A stretch of DNA of 64,000 nt, from NCBI GenBank assembly GCA_036675035.1, contig JAKFFO010000007.1:1-64000 (forward strand), written 5' to 3'. This stretch comes from MESE01 sp036675035. Its GTDB lineage: Bacteria; Pseudomonadota; Gammaproteobacteria; Burkholderiales; Burkholderiaceae_D. Of this stretch, positions 19,031 to 28,122 are shown one piece after another. Made by a program: the position numbers and the translations under genes. Positions within the stretch are counted from its first letter, which is position 1. Each line of letters begins with the position of its first letter. Under the pieces are notes generated by a model, which saw only the letters and a list, made by a program, of their open reading frames with translations, was not told where the DNA came from and did not search any database.

Positions 19031-19768
19031 ATGCGCGTTCTGCACGACTTTGCCAACCCCGGGCGGCCGGCTTCGACGCTGATGGTGCTGCTGCCGGGTG
19101 CGCTGCAGCAGCCGGAAGAATTCGTGCAAGCCGGCTTTATCGATGCGGTGCGCCAGCGCAATCTGCCGATCGACCTGGCGCTGGTCGATCCCGCTCTTCA
19201 CTATATCGGTGATGCGGTGAACGGCACCACCTTGCGCCGCATCCATGACAGCGTGATTCAGCCGGCACTTTTGCAGCAGTACCAAACGATCCGGCTCGGT
19301 GGTATTTCAATCGGCGGCTTCATGGCGCTCGCATTCGCCGAACGCTATCGCGGCCTGGCAAGCGGCTTGTGCCTGCTTGCGCCGTATCCGGGCGAACGCA
19401 GGCTGACCGCGGAGATCAAGGCAGCCGGCGGTATTCTCCGATGGAACGACGACGCAGCGCCTGGCGATGATGCCGACCGGCGCATCTGGCGCTGGCTGAA
19501 GAGCATGCAAATGGAAGATCGCGCCGAGTGCCGCATGCAGCGTGATCCAATTCCCGATATCTATCTCGGCTATGGACGTGACGATCGATTCGCGTCGGGG
19601 CAGTTGCTGATGGCCGAGGTGCTCGGTTCGCGCGAGTCAAATAATATCGATGCGGTCGCCGGTGGTCATGACTGGCCGGTATGGCGCAAACTATGGGAAA
19701 ATTTTCTCGATCGAACCGCCAAATCAGAGAACGGGCCTGATCGATTTTATGAGAACACTTCACAATGA
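19031..19768 (+). CDS. alpha/beta-hydrolase fold protein in the pigment operon
   Basis: A 245-residue soluble hydrolase of unknown substrate. LMVLLPGALQQPEEFVQAGF gives the oxyanion strand-loop, LGGISIGGFMALAFAERY carries the nucleophile serine in GISIGG, and VAGGHDWPVWRKLW the catalytic histidine; an aspartate is plausible in GYGRDDRFASGQ. It begins three bases after the exporter stop and overlaps the NodB deacetylase by four. It could release or trim the polyene ester as a thioesterase does in related loci, but the family is not the ApeK hotdog thioesterase. Confidence 0.75.
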   Translation: MRVLHDFANPGRPASTLMVLLPGALQQPEEFVQAGFIDAVRQRNLPIDLALVDPALHYIGDAVNGTTLRRIHDSVIQPALLQQYQTIRLGGISIGGFMALAFAERYRGLASGLCLLAPYPGERRLTAEIKAAGGILRWNDDAAPGDDADRRIWRWLKSMQMEDRAECRMQRDPIPDIYLGYGRDDRFASGQLLMAEVLGSRESNNIDAVAGGHDWPVWRKLWENFLDRTAKSENGPDRFYENTSQ

Positions 19769-20601
19769 CCCCGAGCTCAACGCTTGATTCACCACGGCGC
19801 TGGCGCCCGTCGCCACTGATCTGGCTCACGCTGCTGTTGCATGCGGCGATACTGCCGGCGCTGCTGATCGCGCCGCAACACTGGCGCTGGGTCGTGGCAG
19901 CCATACTGGCCGATCACCTGGTGCTGACGCTGGCCGGATTGTGGCCGCGCAGCGACTGGCTGGGCCCCAACTGGACCCGCTTGCGGGCTGCGTCGGCTGC
20001 GCGCGGTGAAATCGCGCTGACCATCGACGACGGCCCGAACCCGGAAGTCACGCCCCAAGTGCTCGAGATACTGGACCGGTATCGTGTCAAGGCCAGTTTC
20101 TTTTGCATCGGCGACAAGGCGCAACGCTACCCGGAACTGTGCAGGCGCATCATCGAACGCGGCCACAGTATTGAAAACCACAGCCAGCATCACCGGCACT
20201 ATTTTTCACTGATGGGTCCGGCCGGCCTGGCGCGCGAGATACAGTCGGCGCAGCAGACGCTGACCGCGATCACCGGGCAGGCGCCGCTGTTCTTTCGCGC
20301 ACCCGCAGGTTTGCGCAATCCATTCCTGGATCCGGTGCTTGCTCGTGTCGGATTGCTCCTTGCCGCCTGGACCCGGCGCGGCTTCGATACGCGAACCACT
20401 GATCCCGACATCGTCAGGCACCGCCTGTTGCAGGATTTGAAAGCCGGCACCATCCTGCTGCTGCATGACGGCAATTGCGCGCGCACGCCAGCCGGCGTTC
20501 CGATGATTGTCGCGGTATTGCCGGCACTGCTTGACGCCGCGGTACAAGCCAAACTTCATTTCGTTACCCTGCCTGCCGCCTTGAAAACCAGCCAGCCATG
20601 A
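19765..20601 (+). CDS. polysaccharide deacetylase (NodB domain)
   Basis: A 278-residue membrane-anchored deacetylase. Two hydrophobic helices lie at about residues 18–60. The NodB catalytic core follows: IALTIDDGPNPEV with metal and base aspartates (D88, D89), IENHSQHHRHY with zinc ligands H139 and H143, then FFRAPAGLRNP and ILLLHDGN with the catalytic histidine. All key residues are intact, so it should be active on an N-acetyl sugar or another ester or amide. Its place in an aryl polyene operon suggests it modifies the sugar or headgroup of the product. It overlaps its neighbours by four bases at both ends. Confidence 0.85.
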   Translation: MTPSSTLDSPRRWRPSPLIWLTLLLHAAILPALLIAPQHWRWVVAAILADHLVLTLAGLWPRSDWLGPNWTRLRAASAARGEIALTIDDGPNPEVTPQVLEILDRYRVKASFFCIGDKAQRYPELCRRIIERGHSIENHSQHHRHYFSLMGPAGLAREIQSAQQTLTAITGQAPLFFRAPAGLRNPFLDPVLARVGLLLAAWTRRGFDTRTTDPDIVRHRLLQDLKAGTILLLHDGNCARTPAGVPMIVAVLPALLDAAVQAKLHFVTLPAALKTSQP

Positions 20602-21332
20602 CTACCCAGTTCATCCAAACCCTGCTCGATTCCGCTACCGCACCATACCGCTCCGCAGGCCGCTTCGCATGGCATTTTGCGCGCGGCAAGCTGAGCGGCG
20701 ATCCGGTTTTTGTCGGCCTGCTCGAGCATGGCCTGATTCCGGCCAGGGCGCGCATTCTCGATATCGGCTGCGGTCAGGGCTTGCTGGCTTCCTGGCTATT
20801 GTCGGCGCAAGCGCTGCATGCCAGGGGCATCTGGCCGACACACTGGCCTGCGGCGCCGCAGCCGGTGTCGGTTCACGGCATCGAACTGATGCCGCGCGAT
20901 GTGGAACGTGCACAGCGGGCACTTGGCGAAACAGCCACGTTCGAGGTGGGCAACATGTGCAGCACCGACTTCGGCAAGGCGGATGCGGTGGTTATCCTGG
21001 ATGTATTGCACTATGTGAGCGTTGCGGCACAAAACGATGTATTGCGACGCGTCCGTGATGCGCTGGCACCACGCGGCAAGCTGATTTTGCGCGTCGGCGA
21101 TGCAAACGGCGGACTGGCGTTCGCTTGCAGCGTCTGGGTCGACCATCTGGTGACCTTCATTCGCGGCCATCGCAACAGCCGCCTTTACTGCCGGCCATTG
21201 ACGGAATGGCAAACCGCGCTGACCGATCTCGGCTTCAGCGTTGAAACCTTGCCAATGAACAAGGGCACTCCGTTCGCCAATGTGCTGCTGATTGCCGAAC
21301 TTGGCGGCGACACAACCATCCCGGTGCCTTAA
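20598..21332 (+). CDS. class I SAM-dependent methyltransferase (ApeD-like position)
   Basis: A 244-residue methyltransferase. Motif I is ARILDIGCGQGLLASWLL (about residues 51–68), followed by the acidic post-I region VHGIELMPRDVERAQRAL, motif II in KADAVVILDVLHYV, and LAPRGKLILRVGDANGG as post-II. The N-terminal FAWHFARGKLSGDPVFVGLL fits methyltransferases found in aryl polyene and xanthomonadin loci, where O- or ring methylation of the aryl head has been reported. It starts inside the deacetylase stop and is followed 45 bases later by the ketosynthase. Confidence 0.82.
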   Translation: MTTQFIQTLLDSATAPYRSAGRFAWHFARGKLSGDPVFVGLLEHGLIPARARILDIGCGQGLLASWLLSAQALHARGIWPTHWPAAPQPVSVHGIELMPRDVERAQRALGETATFEVGNMCSTDFGKADAVVILDVLHYVSVAAQNDVLRRVRDALAPRGKLILRVGDANGGLAFACSVWVDHLVTFIRGHRNSRLYCRPLTEWQTALTDLGFSVETLPMNKGTPFANVLLIAELGGDTTIPVP

Positions 21333-21377
21333 TTTGCTAGAATCGGCGGCCTGAATTCAACCGTCCACCGCTCCGCA

Positions 21378-22571
21378 TTGAAACCGCTCCTTCTTTCGCA
21401 CTTCACCGCCACCAGTTGTCTCGGGCGCGGACTTTCCCCGACGCTGGACGCATTGCGCCGGTGCAGTAGCGGCCTGACATCCTGCGATTTCGATACGGTC
21501 GAGCTTGCAACTTTTATCGGCACGGTGGCAGGTGCCGACGATACGGAAATCCGGTCCGATCTGCAGGCATTCGATTGCCGCAATAACCGCCTGCTGCAGC
21601 TCGCGCTGGAACAGGACGGCTTTGTCGACGCGGTCGGTGCGGCTGTCGCGCGTTACGGCCGCGGCCGGATCGGCGTATTTCTCGGCACCAGTACCGCCGG
21701 GATCCTGCAGACCGAGCTGGCCTACCGGCAGCGCGATGCGCTTACCGGTGCATTGCCTGCCGACTTCCATTACGCGCAAACCCATAACACCTTTTCAGCT
21801 GCCGATTTTGCCCAGCGATACTTTGATCTCACCGGGCCGGCAACTGCGATATCTTCTGCCTGCTCGTCCAGCGCCAAGGTATTCGGCTCGGCTCGGCGCA
21901 TGATCGAAGCAGGACTGATCGATGCGGCGGTGGTCGGCGGTGTCGATTCGCTGTGCCTGACCACGCTGTACGGATTCAATTCGCTCGGCCTCGTCTCCGC
22001 GCAGCCATGCCGCCCGTATGATGCGGCGCGCGACGGCATTTCGATCGGCGAAGGCGCTGCGCTTGCGCTGCTGGAACGCATTCCCGACAGCCTCGATGCC
22101 ACTGCGGTACTGCTGCTCGGCGTCGGCGAATCGAGCGATGCGCATCATATGTCGTCGCCGCATCCGGAAGGTCTCGGTGCCAGGATCGCGATGCAGAATG
22201 CATTGTCGATGGCGCAGCTGACACCCGATCGGATCGATTACATCAACCTGCACGGCACGGCCACGATGACCAACGATGCGTCCGAAGGCAGGGCGGTGGC
22301 AGCGCTGTTCGGTGCCTCGACTCCGTGCAGTTCGACCAAGGGTGCGACCGGCCATACACTGGGCGCCGCGGGCGGCATCGAAGCGGTCATTTGTGCGCTG
22401 GCGCTGCAGCACGGGCTTATGCCGGCCGGCATCAACACGACACAGCGCGATCCGGAAATACCGCTCGACTACCTGCTCGAAAATCGCACGCAAGCGGTCA
22501 ATCGGGTGCTCAGTAATTCGTTCGGATTCGGCGGCACCAATTGCAGCCTGGTTTTCGGCCGCGCCAATTAG
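21378..22571 (+). CDS. beta-ketoacyl-ACP synthase, chain-elongating (ApeO-like), TTG start
   Basis: Condenses malonyl-ACP with the growing polyene chain. The 397-residue thiolase-fold protein has the full catalytic triad: Cys162 in ISSACSSSAKVF, His292 in NLHGTATMTND and His326 in KGATGHTLGAAGG; the C-terminal SNSFGFGGTNCSLVF is also typical. The start is TTG at 21378, because no ATG fits the N-terminus KPLLLSHFTATSCLGRG. No strong Shine–Dalgarno is visible. The adjacent shorter homologue at 22580 is its presumed chain-length partner. Confidence 0.92.
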   Translation: MKPLLLSHFTATSCLGRGLSPTLDALRRCSSGLTSCDFDTVELATFIGTVAGADDTEIRSDLQAFDCRNNRLLQLALEQDGFVDAVGAAVARYGRGRIGVFLGTSTAGILQTELAYRQRDALTGALPADFHYAQTHNTFSAADFAQRYFDLTGPATAISSACSSSAKVFGSARRMIEAGLIDAAVVGGVDSLCLTTLYGFNSLGLVSAQPCRPYDAARDGISIGEGAALALLERIPDSLDATAVLLLGVGESSDAHHMSSPHPEGLGARIAMQNALSMAQLTPDRIDYINLHGTATMTNDASEGRAVAALFGASTPCSSTKGATGHTLGAAGGIEAVICALALQHGLMPAGINTTQRDPEIPLDYLLENRTQAVNRVLSNSFGFGGTNCSLVFGRAN

Positions 22572-22579
22572 CGAGTGCG

Positions 22580-23380
22580 ATGACGACACTTACCGCTTAT
22601 ATCGATGGCATCGGCCTGCTCGGACCCGGATTGACCGACTGGCCCGGCGCCCGTGCCGTTCTGGTTGGGCAGATGGCTTACGGATACCAGCCAACCCGGT
22701 TGCCGGCCGCAGCCTCGCTGCCGCCGGCGGAACGGCGCCGCTGCGGCCCCATCGTGAAGTTGACGCTGGCGGTCGGCCATGAAGCAGTGGTTGCAGCCGG
22801 GCGTGAGCCGGCCGGCTTGCCGGCAGTATTTTCCGCCTCCGGCGGCGACGGCAACAATTGCCATGACATCTGCGCGATGCTGGCATCCGACGATCGCGAA
22901 ATTTCGCCGACCAAGTTCCACAATTCGGTGCACAACGCGGCGGCCGGTTACTGGAGCATCGCGACCGGCGCGATGGCGTCGTCGTCGGTGCTGTGCGCAT
23001 ACGATGCGAGCTTCGGCGCAGGATTGCTGGAAGCGATGACCATGGTACTTGTCGACAATACCGATACGCTGCTGCTTGCCTGCGACACAACCTATCCGGA
23101 ACCGCTGCGCCAGTCGCGCCCGATTCCCGACGAGTTCGGCGTGGGGCTGGTGCTTGCGAAGCAACGCGGCCCGAAATCACTTGCCAGGATCAGCGCCACG
23201 CTTACCGCCGCCCCGGCCGACCGGATGGCGGACCCGGCGCTTGAGCAGCTCAGGGCGGCGATCCCGGCGGCGCGCAGTTTGCCGCTGCTGCGCGCAATTG
23301 CGAACGGTGACTCGACGACGGTGATCATCGATTATCTCGACGGCGCGCGGCTTGCGCTGGAAGTAGCTCCGTGCGTTTAG
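22580..23380 (+). CDS. ketosynthase-like chain length factor (ApeC-like, Ketoacyl-synt_2 type)
   Basis: A 266-residue protein matching only the N-terminal half of ketosynthases. TKFHNSVHNAAAGYWSIATG (about residues 113–132) and VLCAYDASFGAGLLEAM are hallmarks of the Ketoacyl-synt_2 family; the histidines of the normal C-terminal half are absent. In studied aryl polyene systems such a protein pairs with the active ketosynthase as a chain length factor. The ATG at 22580 follows the ketosynthase stop by eight bases and is preferred to an overlapping upstream start. Its end overlaps the next gene by ten bases. Confidence 0.85.
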   Translation: MTTLTAYIDGIGLLGPGLTDWPGARAVLVGQMAYGYQPTRLPAAASLPPAERRRCGPIVKLTLAVGHEAVVAAGREPAGLPAVFSASGGDGNNCHDICAMLASDDREISPTKFHNSVHNAAAGYWSIATGAMASSSVLCAYDASFGAGLLEAMTMVLVDNTDTLLLACDTTYPEPLRQSRPIPDEFGVGLVLAKQRGPKSLARISATLTAAPADRMADPALEQLRAAIPAARSLPLLRAIANGDSTTVIIDYLDGARLALEVAPCV

Positions 23381-23817
23381 ATCACGCGTGGATTGCAGCG
23401 CACATCCCGCACCAAAAGGATATGTGCCTGCTCGACCGGGTCGATGCGTGGGATGCGCAACATGTGCGCTGCATCGCGGCCAGCCACCGGCGGCACGACA
23501 ATCCGCTGCGCACGCACGGGCGGCTGGCGGCGGTGTGCGGCATCGAATATGCAGCCCAGGCGATGGCCGTGCATGGCGCGCTGCTGGCGCCGCAACAGGC
23601 GCCGCGACGCACGGGCTTCCTTGTCAGTGTGCGCGGCACGAAACTGCATGTCGGCTGGCTGGATGATATTTCCGCAGACCTGACGGTAGAGGCGGAACAA
23701 TTCAGCAGCGACGGCAACAACGTCCTGTATGATTTTTCAGTGTTGGCGGAAGGACGTCTTTTGCTTGCAGGGCGCGCGGCCGTAATTATCAATGCACATG
23801 AGATCGGCAGGCGGTAA
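23371..23817 (+). CDS. hotdog-fold dehydratase (ApeP-like), GTG start
   Basis: A 148-residue hotdog protein that begins with GTG inside the preceding gene. IPHQKDMCLLDRVDAWD matches the first strand-helix of 3-hydroxylacyl-ACP dehydratase-like proteins annotated in aryl polyene clusters, and CGIEYAAQAMAVHGAL is the central hotdog helix with a conserved glutamate. It should form a heterodimer with the ApeI-like protein at 14715 to dehydrate hydroxyacyl-ACP intermediates. Gene order ketosynthase, chain length factor, dehydratase, ketoreductase is the standard aryl polyene core. Confidence 0.87.
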   Translation: MRLDHAWIAAHIPHQKDMCLLDRVDAWDAQHVRCIAASHRRHDNPLRTHGRLAAVCGIEYAAQAMAVHGALLAPQQAPRRTGFLVSVRGTKLHVGWLDDISADLTVEAEQFSSDGNNVLYDFSVLAEGRLLLAGRAAVIINAHEIGRR

Positions 23818-23897
23818 GGCGGTCTTCCATTTTCCATGTAACAGCGCGATCATATGTCGATCCCGTCCATTCCATCGCCGATATCAGGAGTTCATCA

Positions 23898-24617
23898 ATG
23901 AAACGTGCTCTCGTCACCGGCGGCAGCGGCGCACTCGGATCCGCCATCTGCCGCAGCCTGGCTGCCGACGGTTGCCATGTGTTCGTCCACGCCAACAGCC
24001 GGCGGGAACAGGCGCAGGCGGTCGCCGATTCGATTACTGCGCTCGGCGGCAGCGCCGAGGTACTGGTGTTCGACGTTACCGATGCCGATGCGGTATCGCG
24101 CACGCTGCAACCACTGGTCGACGACCAGCCGATCCAGGTTCTGGTCAACAATGCCGGCATTCACGACGATGCGGTGTTTCCGGGTATGCAGGCCGACCAG
24201 TGGCATCGCGTGATCGACGTGTCGCTCAACGGTTTCTATCACGTCACGCAAGCATTGATGATGCCGATGATCCGCACGCGCTGGGGCCGCATCATCAACA
24301 TGTCGTCGGTCGCCGCGCTGGCCGGCAACCGCGGACAGGTGAATTACGCAGCGGCCAAAGGTGCGCTGAATTCCGCCACCAAGTCCCTTGCGCTCGAAAT
24401 CGCCAGCCGCGGCATCACTGTCAACGCAGTGGCGCCGGGCATCATCGAAAGTGAAATGAGCGCCGGCGCATTCGACGCGCAGGCGATCGACCGCATGGTG
24501 CCGATGAAACGCGCCGGCAAGCCGGAAGAAGTGGCCGACCTGATCAGCTTCCTTGCATCGGCGCGTGCCGCGTACATTACCGGCCAGGTCATTTCAGTCA
24601 ACGGCGGCTTGATCTAA
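23898..24617 (+). CDS. 3-oxoacyl-ACP reductase, FabG-type (ApeQ-like)
   Basis: Reduces the beta-keto group with NADPH in each extension cycle. The 239-residue SDR protein has TGGSGALG (7–14) as cofactor loop, NNAGIHDD, catalytic Ser137 in NMSSVAAL and the Tyr150/Lys154 pair in YAAAK, and the C-terminal ITGQVISVNGGL. Unlike its neighbours it is separated by 80 bases and has its own AGGAG ribosome-binding site. It is the last plus-strand gene of the core. Its 3' end overlaps the convergent MFS gene by 24 bases. Confidence 0.94.
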   Translation: MKRALVTGGSGALGSAICRSLAADGCHVFVHANSRREQAQAVADSITALGGSAEVLVFDVTDADAVSRTLQPLVDDQPIQVLVNNAGIHDDAVFPGMQADQWHRVIDVSLNGFYHVTQALMMPMIRTRWGRIINMSSVAALAGNRGQVNYAAAKGALNSATKSLALEIASRGITVNAVAPGIIESEMSAGAFDAQAIDRMVPMKRAGKPEEVADLISFLASARAAYITGQVISVNGGLI

Positions 24618-26240
24618 CGCAGGCTCGGCGAGCCTGTTTCTTCCCTTGTTCAATACGTCTTCCTGAATTTGCTCCAGCCGGCGGCCGCGCGTATCGATGC
24701 CGCTCCTGAGCAGCATCACGCCCGACACTGCCATCGGCACCGCGATCAGCAATGCGGAAAGAGCAAGGTCGCTGAAGACACCCAGCACGCCGCATACCGC
24801 GCCCAGAATGCCGCCCGCCTTCGAACTCGCTGCAATCACGCCCGATCCGGTTGCGCGCAAATGCACCGGATAGATCTCCGCCGCATACGGAATCAGCATC
24901 GCGATCACACCGCTGGCGCTGATCAGCAGGAATGCGGTTGCGATCACCATCGCAGTGACGGATTGCACACCGGTCATACCCATTACGAAAAAAGCCAGCA
25001 GGCTGATCGCGGTCAGCGCGATGAAAAGCACTAGCGTCTTGATGCTGCTCCAGCGGTGATACAGCCAGATCACCAGCAAAATGCCCGGCAAGGCGAGGAT
25101 CGCGGACTGTGCCAGCAATGCGCTGGCGGCACCGGTGTCCATTCCGATATTGGCAAGATTGGTGGGCAGCCACAACACGAAGCCGAAATTCACCAGTCCC
25201 CATGCCAGGCCGCAGACGATCAGACCCCAGGTAATCGCAGCATGGCTTCCCCGCATCAGCTGCCACATACCGGCCGACTCGTGCGGCGCATCCGATGCGG
25301 GCTCAACGGCGGCACCGGGCTGGTCGTGATCGACCACGCCGGAAAACCTGGCCAGTACCGCGCGCGCTTCGCGGTCCAGACCGGCATTCGACAGGAAACG
25401 CGGCGATTCCGGAATATACCGGTACAGGACCAGAATCAATGCACCGGTGGGCAAGCCCAGCAGCCACAGCACGCGCCAGCTGAACAGCGGTTCCAGCAAC
25501 GCGGCGGAGCCGGCCGCGAACAGATAGCCGGCCGAGGTACCGACACCGCCGAGCGCCACCAGCAGCCAGCCGCGATGCGCGGCCGGGATGGTTTCCGCCA
25601 TCAGCGTAAAGGTGATCGGCAGCAACCCACCGGCCGACGCGCCCATCAGGAAGCACATCACCAGGTTCCATTCGAACGACGGCATCGCACCGCAGATCGC
25701 GGTCCCGATAAACATCAGCGCCGACAACAGGATCGCGGCGCGGCGACCGATGGAGTCGGCCATCCAGCCCCACACCACCGAGCCGACCGTGGTTCCGGTC
25801 AGCGCAACCAGCGCAAGCCATCCGGCGGTCTGTGCGCCGATTTCATATTCCCTTGTCATTCCCGGCATCACGAAGCCGAGCGTGGCCGGCTTCAGCACAT
25901 CGACTGCGAGCGCGACGACCAGTACGATCACGAGTTTCCAGTGCTCGCGGTTCAATGGCGCGCCGTCGGCGACGTGGAAATGGAGGCTGGCGCCGCGATG
26001 CAGATTTTGCGTCATCTGATCGAGCCGGGGCATCAGGCCATACGCAGCCAGGAAAAGCCCTACCGGAATCAACACCATGCCCGTCAGCATGGTGGCATCC
26101 ATCTCCATGCCGACCATCTGATAATCCATGTAGGACGCATGCATGAACATCGGCAGATGCGCCAGCACGCCGCCGATCAGCACCATGCAGCCGAGCCAGA
26201 ACGCGACCGGGTGATGAAAAGAAAGGCCGTTGGATTTCAT
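24594..26240 (-). CDS. MFS transporter
   Basis: A 548-residue major facilitator with two extra N-terminal hydrophobic segments (FWLGCMVLIGGVLAHLPMF and MLTGMVLIPVGLFLAAYGLM) before the usual twelve. MFS motif A appears as GWMADSIGRRAAILL and a second signature as YRYIPESPRFL, typical of the sugar/aromatic acid branch. A soluble loop of about 50 residues separates the two halves. It is convergent with the ketoreductase and heads away from the glycosyltransferase, so it could be part of the minus-strand pigment genes or only a neighbour. The substrate is unknown. Confidence 0.85.
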   Translation of the reverse strand: MKSNGLSFHHPVAFWLGCMVLIGGVLAHLPMFMHASYMDYQMVGMEMDATMLTGMVLIPVGLFLAAYGLMPRLDQMTQNLHRGASLHFHVADGAPLNREHWKLVIVLVVALAVDVLKPATLGFVMPGMTREYEIGAQTAGWLALVALTGTTVGSVVWGWMADSIGRRAAILLSALMFIGTAICGAMPSFEWNLVMCFLMGASAGGLLPITFTLMAETIPAAHRGWLLVALGGVGTSAGYLFAAGSAALLEPLFSWRVLWLLGLPTGALILVLYRYIPESPRFLSNAGLDREARAVLARFSGVVDHDQPGAAVEPASDAPHESAGMWQLMRGSHAAITWGLIVCGLAWGLVNFGFVLWLPTNLANIGMDTGAASALLAQSAILALPGILLVIWLYHRWSSIKTLVLFIALTAISLLAFFVMGMTGVQSVTAMVIATAFLLISASGVIAMLIPYAAEIYPVHLRATGSGVIAASSKAGGILGAVCGVLGVFSDLALSALLIAVPMAVSGVMLLRSGIDTRGRRLEQIQEDVLNKGRNRLAEPALDQAAVD

Positions 26241-26328
26241 GGCTTGTGATTCGCTTTCGTCAACTCAAAAACGGAAAAATAACCGGCCGCGGCATTGTGC
26301 AATCACGCTGCGGAACGGCGCTGGCGCG

Positions 26329-27087
26329 CTACTGTCGCAGTTTGCGAATCAACAGGAGCGGCAACCGCGCGACGAACCCGAAAAACAGGCGGGTATGCAT
26401 CCAGGTCAGAAGCGTGTTGTCGCGCAGGTAGCGAAAATGCGACACGCCGCCCTCGTCCGCGCTGAAATAGCGCACCGGCGCATCGACATTCACCGGCTTC
26501 ACGCCGCGCCAGCACAGCCGCACCACGGCTTCCGGATCGAAATCGAAACGGCGCATCCAGCGCTGATCCCGCATCACCGCGCGCAGCGGCTCCACCGGAT
26601 AGACCCGAAAACCGAACAGTGAATCGCCGATGCCGGCCCACAGCGTCTCCAGGTTGGCCCACCAGTTCGATACTTGCCGACCCTTGACGCGTAACGCGGG
26701 CGCACTGACATCGAACACCGGCAGCCCCAGCACCATGCAGTCCGGCCGGCGCATCGATTCGGCCATGAAATCCGGGATCAGCGGTGCCGGGTGCTGGCCG
26801 TCCGAATCCATCGTCAGCGCATGCGTGTAGCCTTGCGCTGCCGCCTGGTCGAGACCATGCAATACCGCCGCGCCTTTTCCGCAATTTACAGGCAATGCAA
26901 TGACATGCAAGCCGGCATCCGCCGCCGCCATCGCCTTCAGATCGTCCGCCGTGCCGTCGGTACTGCCGTCGATCACGACCCATACCGGATTCCAGCAGGC
27001 ACGCGCAGCCCGCACGGTTTCAATCACTTTCGGGCCCGGGTTGTAACTGGGGATAAGTACCAGATGCGTGGAAGAAGGCAAGTTCAT
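26329..27087 (-). CDS. family 2 glycosyltransferase (aryl polyene cluster type)
   Basis: A 252-residue GT-A fold glycosyltransferase. STHLVLIPSYNPGPKVIETV opens the nucleotide-sugar domain, VVIDGSTDGTADDL follows, and MDSDGQHPAPLIPDFM gives the metal-binding DxD-like motif. The C-terminal FRVYPVEPLRAVM and PVRYFSADEGGVSHFRYL match dolichyl-phosphate-mannose-synthase-like enzymes. In E. coli and related aryl polyene loci a similar enzyme sits in the cluster and probably glycosylates the lipid. It lies 30 bases downstream of the acyltransferase gene on the same strand. Confidence 0.88.
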   Translation of the reverse strand: MNLPSSTHLVLIPSYNPGPKVIETVRAARACWNPVWVVIDGSTDGTADDLKAMAAADAGLHVIALPVNCGKGAAVLHGLDQAAAQGYTHALTMDSDGQHPAPLIPDFMAESMRRPDCMVLGLPVFDVSAPALRVKGRQVSNWWANLETLWAGIGDSLFGFRVYPVEPLRAVMRDQRWMRRFDFDPEAVVRLCWRGVKPVNVDAPVRYFSADEGGVSHFRYLRDNTLLTWMHTRLFFGFVARLPLLLIRKLRQ

Positions 27088-27117
27088 CGAACAGGGCGGC
27101 AGGTATGAAAAGACATC

Positions 27118-27912
27118 TCAGTCGGCTGCGGCAGTCTCTGGCATGGACGCGCGCACATGCGATGGTGCGGCTGGTGCAAGCTCGTTGGCGAAGTACTGCT
27201 CCAGCTCGGTAATGAATGCGGCACTGCTGGCGGGCGGATCAAACCGGCGGCCGAGCCGGACCCGGTATGTCAGCGGCAGGCGCGGCTTCTTGTAAACCGG
27301 CCAGCCCTTGGCAAGAAACAATGAATCGGTTTCGATAATCACCGTCTGCACCGGCATCTGCGCGCGACTGGCAATTACGCCGATGCTTCCCTTGAGCGGC
27401 CCGATCGGCTGGCGTACGGTGCGGGTACCTTCCGGGAAAAGCAGCAGCTGGCTGCCGCTTTCCAGGTTCTTGACTGCGATCGTGATCATTTGCCGCAGCG
27501 GCTCGTTCGGAATATAGCGTGCGAGGCGGGCGCCGGCGCCGAGAAAAATATTGTTCATGATGTCATTTTTCATGACGCACGCCAGGTCGGGCAGACGGGA
27601 TGCAATCAATACCGCATCCCACAACGATGGATGATTGGGCGCGATGATCAGCGCCCTTTCATCGCGGAGCACATCGAGTGCAGCCAGATCGAACCGGAAG
27701 CGCCCGGATAGCGTCAGCGCAGCAAGATACACGCGAAATGCCGCCATGATTACGAATCGGCCCAACGGCCGGCCTATTTGAATCGGCAACAACGGATACA
27801 GAATCACGGCAACGAGCGACCAATGCAGGCAAACCAGGCCCAGCCCGATCAGCGCGACATAAAAAACTGCGTATTCGTATATGGTCAGCAAAATACGCAA
27901 ACAGGATTTCAT
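27118..27912 (-). CDS. 1-acylglycerol-3-phosphate acyltransferase-like (PlsC family)
   Basis: A 264-residue membrane acyltransferase. Two N-terminal hydrophobic stretches (residues 10–48) precede the catalytic HxxxxD motif NHPSLWD (H94, D99) and the acceptor-binding FPEGTR at 159–164. The pattern matches the PlsC-like acyltransferases of aryl polyene clusters, which are thought to place the polyene or a fatty acid on the lipid core. The start carries no obvious signal peptide. It is encoded between the glycosyltransferase and, after a 210-base gap with no supported gene, the chorismatase. Confidence 0.88.
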   Translation of the reverse strand: MKSCLRILLTIYEYAVFYVALIGLGLVCLHWSLVAVILYPLLPIQIGRPLGRFVIMAAFRVYLAALTLSGRFRFDLAALDVLRDERALIIAPNHPSLWDAVLIASRLPDLACVMKNDIMNNIFLGAGARLARYIPNEPLRQMITIAVKNLESGSQLLLFPEGTRTVRQPIGPLKGSIGVIASRAQMPVQTVIIETDSLFLAKGWPVYKKPRLPLTYRVRLGRRFDPPASSAAFITELEQYFANELAPAAPSHVRASMPETAAAD

Positions 27913-28122
27913 GATGTTACGAACCGTTTATTCGAAGACTGCAAAATCGTGCAGCGATGTACGTGGCAGAATCGCCCTATGTGCCGAAGGGGTTCCGGGA
28001 ACTCCACCGGTGCATTGGTGCATTAGCCGCTTGGCCAGCTGGCAAGAGACCGAGATCCGTCCATCGGCGCCCACTCATCGGCGGCATCGCATGATAAATG
28101 ATGTCGCGGCGGCTGGCGCTGT

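Noticed and set aside
24594..24617. 24-base overlap between ketoreductase and MFS as a sign of frameshift
   Set aside because: Both proteins end with normal family C-termini; it is a plain tail-to-tail overlap.
25056..26249. Long open frame (397 codons) antisense to the MFS transporter
   Set aside because: Gln/His/Arg-rich composition with no domain, typical of an open shadow frame in GC-rich DNA; the MFS frame opposite has clear motifs.
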